The translations under genes were made by a program, and so were the position numbers. A stretch of 37,480 nucleotides of DNA from an uncultured beta proteobacterium (lineage in GTDB: Bacteria > Pseudomonadota > Gammaproteobacteria > Burkholderiales > SG8-41), in the NCBI GenBank assembly GCA_903913965.1, contig CAIWNB010000079.1:1-37480 (forward strand), given 5' to 3'. The notes beneath the pieces are model-generated. The model was not told the DNA's origin, made no database searches, and saw nothing but the letters and a program-made list of their open reading frames with translations. Of the stretch, positions 23,091-31,228 are shown piece after piece (the first letter of the stretch is position 1; each line of letters opens with the position of its first letter).

Positions 23091-25055
23091 ATGTCATTTC
23101 AGCGCACTCTCAAAATTAACCAGGCAAAACGCGCCGCTGGTGATTTGTCCAGTGAAATCGCGATTGCGATATCAAGCGAAGAACCCTATCAGCGCTGGTT
23201 TGGCATCGAAATCCTTAGCCACGATTCGGCCGCGGTCGATCTGTCGCGCTTGTCCGATGGCCGACACCCGCTGCTGCTTAATCACTGCACGGATGATCAG
23301 ATCGGTGTCATCACTAGCGTCTCGCTCGATGCCGACCGCGTGTTGCGTGGTAGCGCAAAATTCAGCCAGTCCGAGCTCGGCAAAGAGATCGCGCAGGACG
23401 TCGCCGACGGCATTCGCAGTCTGATTTCGGTTGGCTACATGATCATGGAAGTTGAAGAAGTCGAGCCGGTTGATCCGGCCGAGATCGGTGGCGAAGCTGC
23501 GCGCCCCTGGCGCTCACTGCGCAAACTGACCGGTGAAGAATTCACGCGCGAAATGCGCGCCAAATACGGGGAAGACTTCTATCGCGCAGGCCTGTCGGCC
23601 CAGCGGGCAGAAGATGACCCCATGCCAACGTTCATCGTGACGCGTTGGCAGCCGTTCGAGGCATCGGTGGTCCCGGTGCCTGCGGACGTCACTGTCGGAG
23701 TTGGTCGCTCGGCCGGCGTCGAAGACCCTCCGAAACAAGTAGCACCCGACACGAAGCCCGCAGTTATTGTTGTTCAATCCGAAAGGAAAATCATGTCTGA
23801 ATCAAGCAAAACGCCGGCCGAGCTCGAAGCTGCTCGCACGCTGGCCATCCTCAACCTTGGCGAAAACTATGCGAAATATATTTCACAGAAAGACATCGCT
23901 GAACACATCCGCAACGGTCGCAGCGTTGAGCAGTTCCAGGAATTCATCATGCAGAAGTTGCAGTCGAGCCACACCGACACCCGCGACCTGAACATCGGCA
24001 TGAACAAAAAGGAAGTCGAGCGCTATTCGTTGACTCGCGCGATCGTCGCCAGCATGTCGGGCGACTGGTCCAGCGCGGGCCTGGAGCGTGAAGCGTCGGA
24101 GGCGGTCGCCAAGAAATTTGCGCGCACGCCCGAGGGTTTTTACGTGCCGAACGATTACTTTCAGCGCGACTTCAACCTGGGCACCTCGTCGGAAGCCGGC
24201 AACCTGCGTGCAACCGACCTGCGCACCGACCTTTATGTCGATGCGTTGCGCAACAACATCTGCGTGGCGCGCATGGGCCTGCGTGTGTTGAGTGGTCTGC
24301 AAGGCAACGTCGCGATCCCGCGCAAAGCCACGGCCGGCTCGCTCGGTATGCTGGCTGAAATCGGCTCGGCAACGGAAACCAACCCGACCATTCAGCAAGC
24401 TACGCTTTCGCCGAAACGCGTTGGCGCCTACGTTGAAGTGTCGAAGCAGGCACTGATTCAGTCGGCGATGGCGCTCGACAGCATGCTGCGCGACGATCTG
24501 CTGATGGGTGCAGCGGTGCTGATCGAGAACCAGATACTCAACGGTGTCGGCAGCTCGAACGAAATGACGGGCATCCGCAACACCTCGAGCATTGGCACGG
24601 TCGCCGCCGGCTCGAACGGTGCCGTTCTGACCTGGGGCAACCTGGTGGATCTCGAATCGGCCTGCGCCAACAGCAACGCCGAGCCGGATCAGGTGGCGGG
24701 TTATGTCATCAACACGCGCACTCGCGGCAAGGCCAAGCAAGTGGTCAAGTCGACCAACCTGCCGTTTATCTGGCAGGATGGTTCGACCCCGTTGAACGGC
24801 TACAAGGTCGGCGTCACCAACAACCTGCCGAACAACTTGACCAAGGGCACTTCGACCACGATCTGCTCGGCGGCCATCTTCGGCGCCGACTGGAGCATGG
24901 GCGTCCTCGGCCTGTTTGGTGCGCCGGATATCACCGTTGACCCGTATAGCAAGGCCGACAGCGGTCAGGTCAAGATCACGCTGAATCAGTTTGCTGACTT
25001 TGCGGTTCGTCAGCCGGCTGCATTCGCGAAGATTGAAGACCTGCTCTCGAACTAA
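23091..25055 (+). CDS. Prohead protease-major capsid fusion (HK97-type)
   Basis: 654 residues. The N-terminal part is a HK97-type prohead protease: the LLLNHCTDD segment gives His65, and IRSLISVGYMIME gives Ser113, the expected catalytic pair. The C-terminal part (about 235-654) is an HK97-fold capsid with a scaffold-like helical region first, then VPNDYFQRDFNLGTSSEAGNLRATDL and later INTRTRGKAKQVV, SAAIFGADWSMGVLG. An internal in-frame ATG at 23793 with AAAGGA before it could make the capsid part alone (420 residues). The gene is followed by a strong terminator. Confidence 0.88.
   Translation: MSFQRTLKINQAKRAAGDLSSEIAIAISSEEPYQRWFGIEILSHDSAAVDLSRLSDGRHPLLLNHCTDDQIGVITSVSLDADRVLRGSAKFSQSELGKEIAQDVADGIRSLISVGYMIMEVEEVEPVDPAEIGGEAARPWRSLRKLTGEEFTREMRAKYGEDFYRAGLSAQRAEDDPMPTFIVTRWQPFEASVVPVPADVTVGVGRSAGVEDPPKQVAPDTKPAVIVVQSERKIMSESSKTPAELEAARTLAILNLGENYAKYISQKDIAEHIRNGRSVEQFQEFIMQKLQSSHTDTRDLNIGMNKKEVERYSLTRAIVASMSGDWSSAGLEREASEAVAKKFARTPEGFYVPNDYFQRDFNLGTSSEAGNLRATDLRTDLYVDALRNNICVARMGLRVLSGLQGNVAIPRKATAGSLGMLAEIGSATETNPTIQQATLSPKRVGAYVEVSKQALIQSAMALDSMLRDDLLMGAAVLIENQILNGVGSSNEMTGIRNTSSIGTVAAGSNGAVLTWGNLVDLESACANSNAEPDQVAGYVINTRTRGKAKQVVKSTNLPFIWQDGSTPLNGYKVGVTNNLPNNLTKGTSTTICSAAIFGADWSMGVLGLFGAPDITVDPYSKADSGQVKITLNQFADFAVRQPAAFAKIEDLLSN
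23782..23795 (+). promoter_or_regulatory. Internal ribosome site and start for separate capsid
   Basis: AAAGGA (23782-23787) precedes an in-frame ATG (23793-23795) at the protease-capsid boundary, codon 235. The codons encoding SESSKTPAELEAARTL follow. This position is where a free capsid gene would begin. Lambda uses the same nested logic for gene C and Nu3. Confidence 0.5.
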
Positions 25056-25079
25056 GCAACATCACTGCAGCAAAAAAGG

Positions 25080-25104
25080 GGCGCACTTCGGTGCGCCATT
25101 TTTT
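25080..25104 (+). terminator. Rho-independent terminator after capsid gene
   Basis: GGCGCAC / GTGCGCC with a TTCG loop (25080-25097), then A and six Ts. An A-run lies just upstream (25072-25077), so it may work in both directions. It limits transcription downstream of the highly expressed capsid. Confidence 0.88.
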
Positions 25105-25124
25105 ATTACCGCGAGGACAAAGCG

Positions 25125-26660
25125 ATGGTGTGGAAACTGGAAGACCCGCAAGGGAATGAAGCCGCCAAGGTGCGATTTGATGTAGTGCCGTATTTTGGCA
25201 GTGTAAATCTCGATCTTGGTTGTGGACCAAGCAAGGTGTGGCCAAATTTTACCGGCATTGATAACGGTGCTGATGTCGAATTATTTGGCGTTGTAATGAA
25301 GCCCGACGTGGTGGTGAAAACCTGCGAGCGTCTGCCGATGTATGCGGACGGCGGCGTCGATTGTATTTTCTCAAGCCATTTGCTGGAGCATGTGGTCGAC
25401 TACAAGGCGGCACTGGCTGAATGGTGGCGGCTGATCAAGCTCGATGGGCATTTATGCCTTTATCTTCCGCATCGCGATTTATATCCGAATATTGGGCAGC
25501 CGGGCGGAAACCCGGACCATAAGCACGATTTTTTGCCGCAGGACATCGTCGATGCGATGGGGGAGATTGCGTCGGATTGGGACTGCGTCGTCAACGAGAC
25601 ACGCGACCAGCTGCGTGAATACAGCTTTTTTCTTGTGTTCAAAAAGGTTGGCGGCGTCTGCTGTGGCGAAAGCTGGAAGCAGCCAAAGCCGCAGAAAACG
25701 GCCGCGGTGGTGCGGCCTGGTGCGTATGGGGATGCTTTATGGGGTGGTTCTCTGTGCGCTGAATTAAAAGCCCAGGGCTATCACGTGACGTTCTACACCG
25801 GCCCGGTTGGCCGGCAGGTTATGCACTCGGACCCGAACATCGACCGCCTCATCGTCATGCCGAATGGCCTGCTCGATGATGAAGAAATGATCCTGTATTT
25901 TTTGTGGGAATCGCGCAAGTATTCGCGCTTTCATAACCTGATCGGCGCTGCAGAGGGGCGCTTGTTGCCGCACCCGAACGAGATCAGCTATTACTGGCCG
26001 CAGCATATTCGGCACGCCGAGATGAATTTCAATTATCTCGAACGCCTGCATACCCTGGCGGACCTGCCGCATAAATTTGTGCAGCAGTTTCACCCGACCG
26101 CGCAGGAAAAGGAATGGGCCATCAAGCAACGCGAAACGCTGTTTCCAGGGCGTCTTGTGGTGATCTGCCCCTGTGGTAGCGGCGGGCCTAAAACATGGCC
26201 ACACACGCAGCGGATGATGGATTTGCTGGCAGAGCGCGGCGTCTATTCGGTGGTGATGGGCGAGATCCGGCAAGAGATTACGCCGCATGATAAATACGGC
26301 GTTGTGTTGGGTAAGGAATTGAACATTCGCGCCGCCATGGCATTGGCACAAACGGCAGATGCGGTGATCGGCACTGAGACCGGCATTTTGAATTCGGTGG
26401 CGTCGATGCCGATGCGCAAGGTGGTTTTTTTATCGCACTCGAGCGCAGAAAATCTGACCAAGCACTGGGTAAACACCAAGGCAGTCGAGCCGGCTGGGAT
26501 CAAGTGTCATCCATGCCATCGGCTGCACCGGGCGTTTGAATTTTGCACCAAGGACAGCGTCACCGGCTGGGCAGCGTGCCAGGCGGCAGCGCACCCCGAG
26601 CTCGTGCTCGATGCGATCGCAGATGTGATCACGCCGGCTGTGATTGAAAAGGTCGCCTAA
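25125..26660 (+). CDS. Fused SAM methyltransferase and GT9 glycosyltransferase
   Basis: 511 residues. The N-terminal 170 form a class I methyltransferase: SAM-binding NLDLGCGPSK (residues about 27-36) and DCIFSSHLLEHVVDYKAALAEWWRLIKLDGHLCLYLPH. The C-terminal 310 are a family 9 (ADP-heptose:LPS heptosyltransferase-type) glycosyltransferase with AAVVRPGAYGDALWGG near the start, VVICPCGSGGPKTWPHTQRMMDLLAERG, and DAVIGTETGILNSVASM. It stands between capsid and head-tail genes, after the terminator, with a good ribosome site (GAGGA). It could modify host LPS or a virion protein. The acceptor is not inferable. Its stop overlaps the next start (TAATG). Confidence 0.8.
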   Translation: MVWKLEDPQGNEAAKVRFDVVPYFGSVNLDLGCGPSKVWPNFTGIDNGADVELFGVVMKPDVVVKTCERLPMYADGGVDCIFSSHLLEHVVDYKAALAEWWRLIKLDGHLCLYLPHRDLYPNIGQPGGNPDHKHDFLPQDIVDAMGEIASDWDCVVNETRDQLREYSFFLVFKKVGGVCCGESWKQPKPQKTAAVVRPGAYGDALWGGSLCAELKAQGYHVTFYTGPVGRQVMHSDPNIDRLIVMPNGLLDDEEMILYFLWESRKYSRFHNLIGAAEGRLLPHPNEISYYWPQHIRHAEMNFNYLERLHTLADLPHKFVQQFHPTAQEKEWAIKQRETLFPGRLVVICPCGSGGPKTWPHTQRMMDLLAERGVYSVVMGEIRQEITPHDKYGVVLGKELNIRAAMALAQTADAVIGTETGILNSVASMPMRKVVFLSHSSAENLTKHWVNTKAVEPAGIKCHPCHRLHRAFEFCTKDSVTGWAACQAAAHPELVLDAIADVITPAVIEKVA

Positions 26661-26941
26661 TGTTTACTGAAGACCTCAACGCGTTTTTTAATACCGACGA
26701 GCATGCCGTCTCGGCAACCTATGACGGCACCGACGCGGTCAAGGGTATTTTTAATGCGCCTGATTTGGGCCAGCTCGGCATGATTGCCGGAATCAACCCG
26801 ACGTTTTTATGCGCAGCCGGGGACATTGATGCGGACCCGACCGGAAAAACGCTGGTCATCAGTAGCACCACCTACAAGATTCGCGATATCAAGCCGCAGG
26901 ATGATGGCGCGGTCGTGATCCTTGAATTGGAAACACAATGA
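26660..26941 (+). CDS. Head-tail joining protein, FII-like
   Basis: 93 residues. EDLNAFFNTDEHAVSATYDG at the start and STTYKIRDIKPQDDGAVVILELE at the end match the small beta-barrel joining proteins of the lambda FII type that sit at the head-tail interface. The start overlaps the previous stop, and ATGA links it to the tail terminator gene. The position fits the lambda gene order. Confidence 0.75.
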   Translation: MFTEDLNAFFNTDEHAVSATYDGTDAVKGIFNAPDLGQLGMIAGINPTFLCAAGDIDADPTGKTLVISSTTYKIRDIKPQDDGAVVILELETQ

Positions 26942-27381
26942 CCGATCATGTGCGCAAACAAATCCGCGCCGCAGCGGTCACGGCTTTAACGGGTTTGACT
27001 ACCACCGGCACGCGGGTTTACGACAGCCGCGTATACCCCATGCAAGACGCCCAGCTGCCGGGCCTGCGCATTGATACCGCCGATGAGCAGATCAGCATCA
27101 GCTCGATGGGCGTCGGCCGTCTCTGTGAGCGCACGCTTGACCTGATGGTGCAGGCCTGCGTGAAAGAAAACGACACCTATAGCGACACCATCGACACCAT
27201 CATCAAAGAGGTCGAAATCGCTATTTCCGCCAATCAGGGCATCGGTGGTGCGAAGTATGTGCAATTGAAATCGATCAACGTTGCCAACGCCGGCGAAGGT
27301 GAAAAGCCGGTGGCTGTAGCAACCATGGGTTTTGAAGTTTTTTATATAACGGCGCTTGGTGCGCCGGACGTTGCGCTTTAA
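26938..27381 (+). CDS. Tail terminator / minor tail protein U-like
   Basis: 147 residues. RKQIRAAAVTALTGLTTTGTRVYDSRVYPMQDAQLPGLRIDTADE and ERTLDLMVQACVKENDTYSDTIDTIIKEVEIAI fit the alpha/beta terminators of the lambda gpU family, which end the tail tube and let it bind the head. The gene is located between the joiner and the tail tube, as expected. Confidence 0.75.
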   Translation: MTDHVRKQIRAAAVTALTGLTTTGTRVYDSRVYPMQDAQLPGLRIDTADEQISISSMGVGRLCERTLDLMVQACVKENDTYSDTIDTIIKEVEIAISANQGIGGAKYVQLKSINVANAGEGEKPVAVATMGFEVFYITALGAPDVAL

Positions 27382-27397
27382 TCAAGGAGTTTAAAAA

Positions 27398-28612
27398 ATG
27401 ACCATTGCAACCGGCGTAGCCAAGCAGCTCACCTACAAGGCCGAATCGACCTGGAACACGGCCGCCGGAGCATCCGGCGCCCAGCGCCTGCGTCGCGTCG
27501 CGGCTGATCTCAACCTTAAAAAAGACACTTTCGAATCAAACGAAATTGTCACAACCTATCAGCGCAACGATTACCGTCACGGCCTGCGCCGCGTTGAGGG
27601 GTCGATCAACGGCGAGTTGTCGCCCGCCACTTACAAAGACTTTATCGCCGCGGCGGTGCGCCGGGCGTTTGCGGCAATCACGGCAACTGCCTCGGTTGCA
27701 CTGACCATCGCCGGCAGCGGTCCCACTTATACCATCACCCGCGGCACTGGTTCCTATTTGACTGATGGCTATAAAGTCGGCCAGGTGGTGCGTTTATCGG
27801 TCGGCGCGCTCAATGCCGCCAACATCAGCAAAAACCTGCTCATCGTTGATATCACCTCGGCCACCGTGATCTCGGTCATGCCATTAAACGGCGTCGCGCT
27901 GGTTGCTGAAGGCCCGGTCAGCGGCTGCACAGTCACCGCCACCGGAAAAACCACTTATGTGCCGATCACCGGCCATACCGATACCAGCTTCTCAATCGAG
28001 CAATTCTACGGCGACCTGACACTTTCAGAGCTCTACACCGGTTGCAAAATCGATCAGCTCGATATCAGCCTGCCGCCATCCGGGATGGCCAGCATCGGCG
28101 TCAAGCTGCTGGGCGGCGATCTCACCACCGCAGCCTCGGCCTACTACACGAGCCCGACCGCTGAGACAACAACCGGAATATTGACCGGCGTCAACGGCAT
28201 CCTGGCGGTGCAGGGCACCAAGGTTGCCACGCTGACCGGCTTAAATTTCAGTATCAAAGGCAATATGAGCGGCGAGGCCGTGATCGGCTCGACGACCTAT
28301 GCGGATATCGTCGAAGGCATGGTCATGGTCGAGGGCAGCTTTACCGCCTTGTTTGATGGTGCGACGATGCGCGATTACTTCATCAACGAAACCGAGATCA
28401 GCATTATTGCTGCGCTCACGGCCAGTTCGGCCGCGGCGGCCGACTTTATGACCTTCAGCTTTCCGCGCGTCAAGGTTGGTGGCGCGGACAAGTCAGACGG
28501 GCAAAAGAGCCTGGTGCAGACCTTGCCGTTCACCGCGCTCTACAACAGCACTGGCGGCAGTGGTGTGAAAACTGAACAAAGCACCTTTGCGGTGCAAGAT
28601 TCTGCGGCGTAA
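27398..28612 (+). CDS. Major tail tube protein
   Basis: 404 residues, longer than lambda gpV (246). The N-terminal GVAKQLTYKAESTWNTAAGASGAQRLRRVAADLNLKKDTFESNEI is the typical tube-protein start. The middle holds GTGSYLTDGYKVGQVVRLSVGALNAANISKNLLIVDITSATVISVMPL, an inserted domain seen in long tube proteins. The C-terminal sheet ends in FAVQDSAA. It polymerises into the tail tube. The ribosome site AAGGAG lies 10 bases upstream. Confidence 0.82.
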   Translation: MTIATGVAKQLTYKAESTWNTAAGASGAQRLRRVAADLNLKKDTFESNEIVTTYQRNDYRHGLRRVEGSINGELSPATYKDFIAAAVRRAFAAITATASVALTIAGSGPTYTITRGTGSYLTDGYKVGQVVRLSVGALNAANISKNLLIVDITSATVISVMPLNGVALVAEGPVSGCTVTATGKTTYVPITGHTDTSFSIEQFYGDLTLSELYTGCKIDQLDISLPPSGMASIGVKLLGGDLTTAASAYYTSPTAETTTGILTGVNGILAVQGTKVATLTGLNFSIKGNMSGEAVIGSTTYADIVEGMVMVEGSFTALFDGATMRDYFINETEISIIAALTASSAAAADFMTFSFPRVKVGGADKSDGQKSLVQTLPFTALYNSTGGSGVKTEQSTFAVQDSAA

Positions 28613-28631
28613 ACAACGCGCTGCATAAAGG

Positions 28632-28693
28632 CCATCGGCCCGGCAGAGTCTCCACGCGCGTCCTCGCGGGGAGGCGCTGCCGGTGCCCGATGG
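28632..28693 (+). repeat. Long stem-loop between tail tube and chaperone genes
   Basis: CCATCGG (28632-28638) pairs with CCGATGG (28687-28693), CCGGCAG (28640-28646) with CTGCCGG (28677-28683), and CTCC (28650-28653) with GGAG (28670-28673). No T-run follows. It could be a processing or attenuation element that sets tube-to-chaperone ratios. Confidence 0.65.
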
Positions 28694-28723
28694 ATATTCA
28701 CGCTTCAATCACGCGAGGACACG

Positions 28724-29128
28724 ATGGATTTATCACAGCTGGATACACAAAAAGGGGCCAACCTTGGCCACCGGTTATCTCTAACGCACCCCAAAACCGG
28801 CGACATGCTCGACTGCGCAATTCATATTTTTGGTGCCGATTCGGCGGTTTATCAAACTGCCCTGCGTGAGCAGCAACGCCAGGCGCGCGAGCGTTTCAGC
28901 CGGCAGGGCAAGGTTCTGCGCACGCCCGAGGAAGATGCCATTGCTGAAATGGATCTGCTGATCGCTGCGACCGGTGGCTGGGATGGCATCGAGCTCGATG
29001 ATGCGGTATTGCCGTTTACGCCGGACAACGCCCGCATGCTGTATGGACGATTCGCCTGGATTCGCGAGCAAGTCGACCGTGCCATTAATGATCGGGCACA
29101 TTTTTTGCCGGATGCCGCGAAGGTTTAA
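28724..29128 (+). CDS. G: Tail assembly chaperone G-like
   Basis: 134 residues, in the position of lambda gene G, between the tube and tape measure genes. QLDTQKGANLGHRLSLTHPKTGDML and later EEDAIAEMDLLIAATGGWDGIELDDAVLPFTPDNARMLYGRF fit the chaperone family. It is the short product of a frameshifting pair. It ends at TAA 29126-29128, inside the loop of a downstream hairpin. It keeps the tape measure protein soluble while the tube assembles. Confidence 0.8.
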   Translation: MDLSQLDTQKGANLGHRLSLTHPKTGDMLDCAIHIFGADSAVYQTALREQQRQARERFSRQGKVLRTPEEDAIAEMDLLIAATGGWDGIELDDAVLPFTPDNARMLYGRFAWIREQVDRAINDRAHFLPDAAKV

Positions 29129-29469
29129 AAGACTTCGCGGCGCATTGTTTTTACCTCCAGCAACCAGAGGCCGACGGCACAACGCGTGCGCAGCATTTTG
29201 CCAGATGGGCCGAAATCAACGGTCGCCAGCACCCCGAATCAATTGGCCCTGAATGTCCGGCAGCGGTGGCTTATGTGTGGGATTGGTGGTGTCGGCTGCA
29301 TCAAGCGCGCGGACACGGCGCGGCGGGCCCGCAGCCGATTAGTTATACAGAAATCGATGCCTGGGCGCGTCTAACGCAGCGTCGGCTTGATCTGCTTGAA
29401 ATTGATTGCCTGGTCACAATTGATCGTTTATTTCTCAATAGCCTGGTGAAGTCAAACAATGGCGACTGA
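28724..29469 (+). CDS. Chaperone fusion GT made by -1 frameshift
   Basis: Reading shifts -1 at TTTTTTG (29101-29107): codons 28724-29107 in the first frame, then 29107-29469 in the second, giving 248 residues. The second frame is open from at least 29101 with no stop and encodes a sensible domain, including HFARWAEINGRQHPESIGPECPAAVAYVWDWW and PISYTEIDAWARLTQRRLDLLEIDCLVTIDRLFLNSL. That is the T-like part of the lambda gpGT type. The lambda system makes G and GT in a fixed ratio needed for tail length. Without the shift this second domain has no usable start: its first in-frame ATG is 29266, midway through the domain. Confidence 0.85.
29101..29141 (+). promoter_or_regulatory. -1 ribosomal frameshift signal
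   Basis: Slippery T TTT TTG (29101-29107), a 6-base spacer, then a perfect 9-bp GC-rich stem GCCGCGAAG (29114-29122) / CTTCGCGGC (29133-29141) with a 10-base loop that contains the in-frame TAA. All three standard parts of a -1 frameshift site are present in the correct phase. Confidence 0.85.
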
Positions 29470-31213
29470 CGTTAAAAGCATCCAGTGGATTCTCAGCGCG
29501 GTTGATCGCGCCTCGCCCGTATTTCGCGGCATTGAGACCAGCATGGACCGCATCAATATCGCTCACGCCAAACTGGCGGCGGTGATGGGTGTTGTGGCGG
29601 CCGGGGGCATCTTCGCGCAAATGCGGCAGGAGGCAATGGAGGCCGAGCAAGCCAGCAACCGATTGAGCGCCGTTCTTATCGCCACCGGGCAATCGGCGGG
29701 GCTTACAAAAAAACAAATCGATGATCTTGCCGACAGCTTGGCCAAGACCACCCAGTTCGACGACGAATCAATCCGTAACGCGGCCTCCACGTTTATCAAG
29801 TTCGGAAACATCCAGGGCGATGTTTTAAAGCAAGGCATGAAATATGCGGCAGATTGGGCCGCATTTACCGGGTCGGCCATGCCGGAGGCTGCCCAGGCAA
29901 TCGGCAAGGCCTTGCAATCGCCCACCGAAGGCCTGAAAGCGGTCGAGCGTGAGACCGGCAAACTCACTTACACCGAAAAGAAAAACATCGAAACCCTGAT
30001 GGAGCAGGGGCGGTTGTTTGAAGCGCAGGCAGCTGTGCTGAAGGTCCTTGAGCAGCGCATCGGTGGTGTCGCTGAAAAAATGAATACCGGCCTCACCAAG
30101 CAAAGCGCTGACCTCAATAAAAATTTCAAAGAATTGCTTGAAACGTTGGGCAAATCGAGCGGCGGTAGTTCTTTCATCGACTTTTTAAATGATTCTCTGC
30201 GCGACACCAAGCGCATTATCGAAGCTGGCGATTGGGTCGCAGCGCTTAAATTCATGGCCGGTTTTCGGGGCATGACTATCAAAGAGCCTAATGTCAATTC
30301 AGTTTCAGGCCCGATTCGCGGCACGGCGGGAGATCCTGAAGTCGGGGCCCGTATTGCGCAAATGAATGCGCAGTTTGAAGCGGCAGCAAAGCGCCAGGAC
30401 GAATTGCAAAAAAAACGCGAGCAAGACGCCATCAAAGCGGCTGAAGAAGCGCGGCGTCAGAAAGAGGCTTTGTTAAAACAAGGGGCCGCAGATTGGGCCA
30501 AATATGCGGACGCAGTTTTTCAAAATGCAGAAGAACTCGACAACGCTTTGGCAAAAATGCACGAGGCGCGCAATGAACATGACGCGGCCTTGCTGCGCGA
30601 AGAAATCGCAATTGAGGCGCGGGTGGTCACGCAAGGCATTGAAAACGCCCAGCGCTGGGACGATCAGATGCGAAAACTCACGGATGACGTCGAAAAAACA
30701 GAAGGTTTTATGAAATCGCTCGGCTTCACGATGGCCTCTGGATTTGAGGACGCGATCGTTAAAGGTAAAGATTTTCGCAGCGTGTTGCAGGGCATCGCCC
30801 AGGACATCTTAAAAATAATGACGCGAAAGATGGTGAGCGATCCATTGGCTGAATTTGCAAGCGGATCTCTGAGCAGTATTTTCGGTGGTCGCTACACGCC
30901 GAAAAACTCAAGCAATGCCGATTCTCTGATCGGCAGCGGTTTTCAGGATGGAAACATTGAAGGCGGCCTGCTTGGCGCCTATGCCGCTGGCACAACCTCA
31001 GTCCCGCGCACCGGTCCGTATCTTTTGCACGCGGGCGAGAGTGTTTCAAAACCCGGCGCTGGCGGCGGCACCGTCGTGCAAAACGTGACCATCAACCAGG
31101 GCTCCAGCAGCAACGTGCAGGAAATGCTCGCGCTGTTATTGCCGGCGATGCAAAGCACCGCGCAGTCAGTGATTATTAATCAGAAGCGCCCCGGCGGCTT
31201 GCTGGCTGGGTAA
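29459..31213 (+). CDS. Tail tape measure protein
   Basis: 584 residues, shorter than lambda gpH (853). The N-terminal part (SAVDRASPVFRGIETSMDRINIAHAKLAAVMG...GIFAQMRQEAMEAEQASNRLSAVL) is a typical tape measure start. The centre is helical and charged. The C-terminal GFTMASGFEDAIVKGKDFRSVLQGIAQDILKIMTRKMVSDPL and GPYLLHAGESV match the conserved end of the family. At about 1.5 Angstrom per residue, an approximate rule for tape measures, a tail near 90 nm would result. Its start overlaps the end of the T-like frame. Confidence 0.88.
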   Translation: MATDVKSIQWILSAVDRASPVFRGIETSMDRINIAHAKLAAVMGVVAAGGIFAQMRQEAMEAEQASNRLSAVLIATGQSAGLTKKQIDDLADSLAKTTQFDDESIRNAASTFIKFGNIQGDVLKQGMKYAADWAAFTGSAMPEAAQAIGKALQSPTEGLKAVERETGKLTYTEKKNIETLMEQGRLFEAQAAVLKVLEQRIGGVAEKMNTGLTKQSADLNKNFKELLETLGKSSGGSSFIDFLNDSLRDTKRIIEAGDWVAALKFMAGFRGMTIKEPNVNSVSGPIRGTAGDPEVGARIAQMNAQFEAAAKRQDELQKKREQDAIKAAEEARRQKEALLKQGAADWAKYADAVFQNAEELDNALAKMHEARNEHDAALLREEIAIEARVVTQGIENAQRWDDQMRKLTDDVEKTEGFMKSLGFTMASGFEDAIVKGKDFRSVLQGIAQDILKIMTRKMVSDPLAEFASGSLSSIFGGRYTPKNSSNADSLIGSGFQDGNIEGGLLGAYAAGTTSVPRTGPYLLHAGESVSKPGAGGGTVVQNVTINQGSSSNVQEMLALLLPAMQSTAQSVIINQKRPGGLLAG

Positions 31214-31228
31214 AGAGGGTCGTTCAAA

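Noticed and set aside
23883..24740. 285-codon antisense frame inside the capsid gene
   Set aside because: It is a shadow of the GC-rich capsid codons (His/Arg-rich) with no motif.
29186..29374. Separate small gene after G
   Set aside because: It lies in a third frame; the -1 frame here encodes the convincing T-like domain with a frameshift signal.
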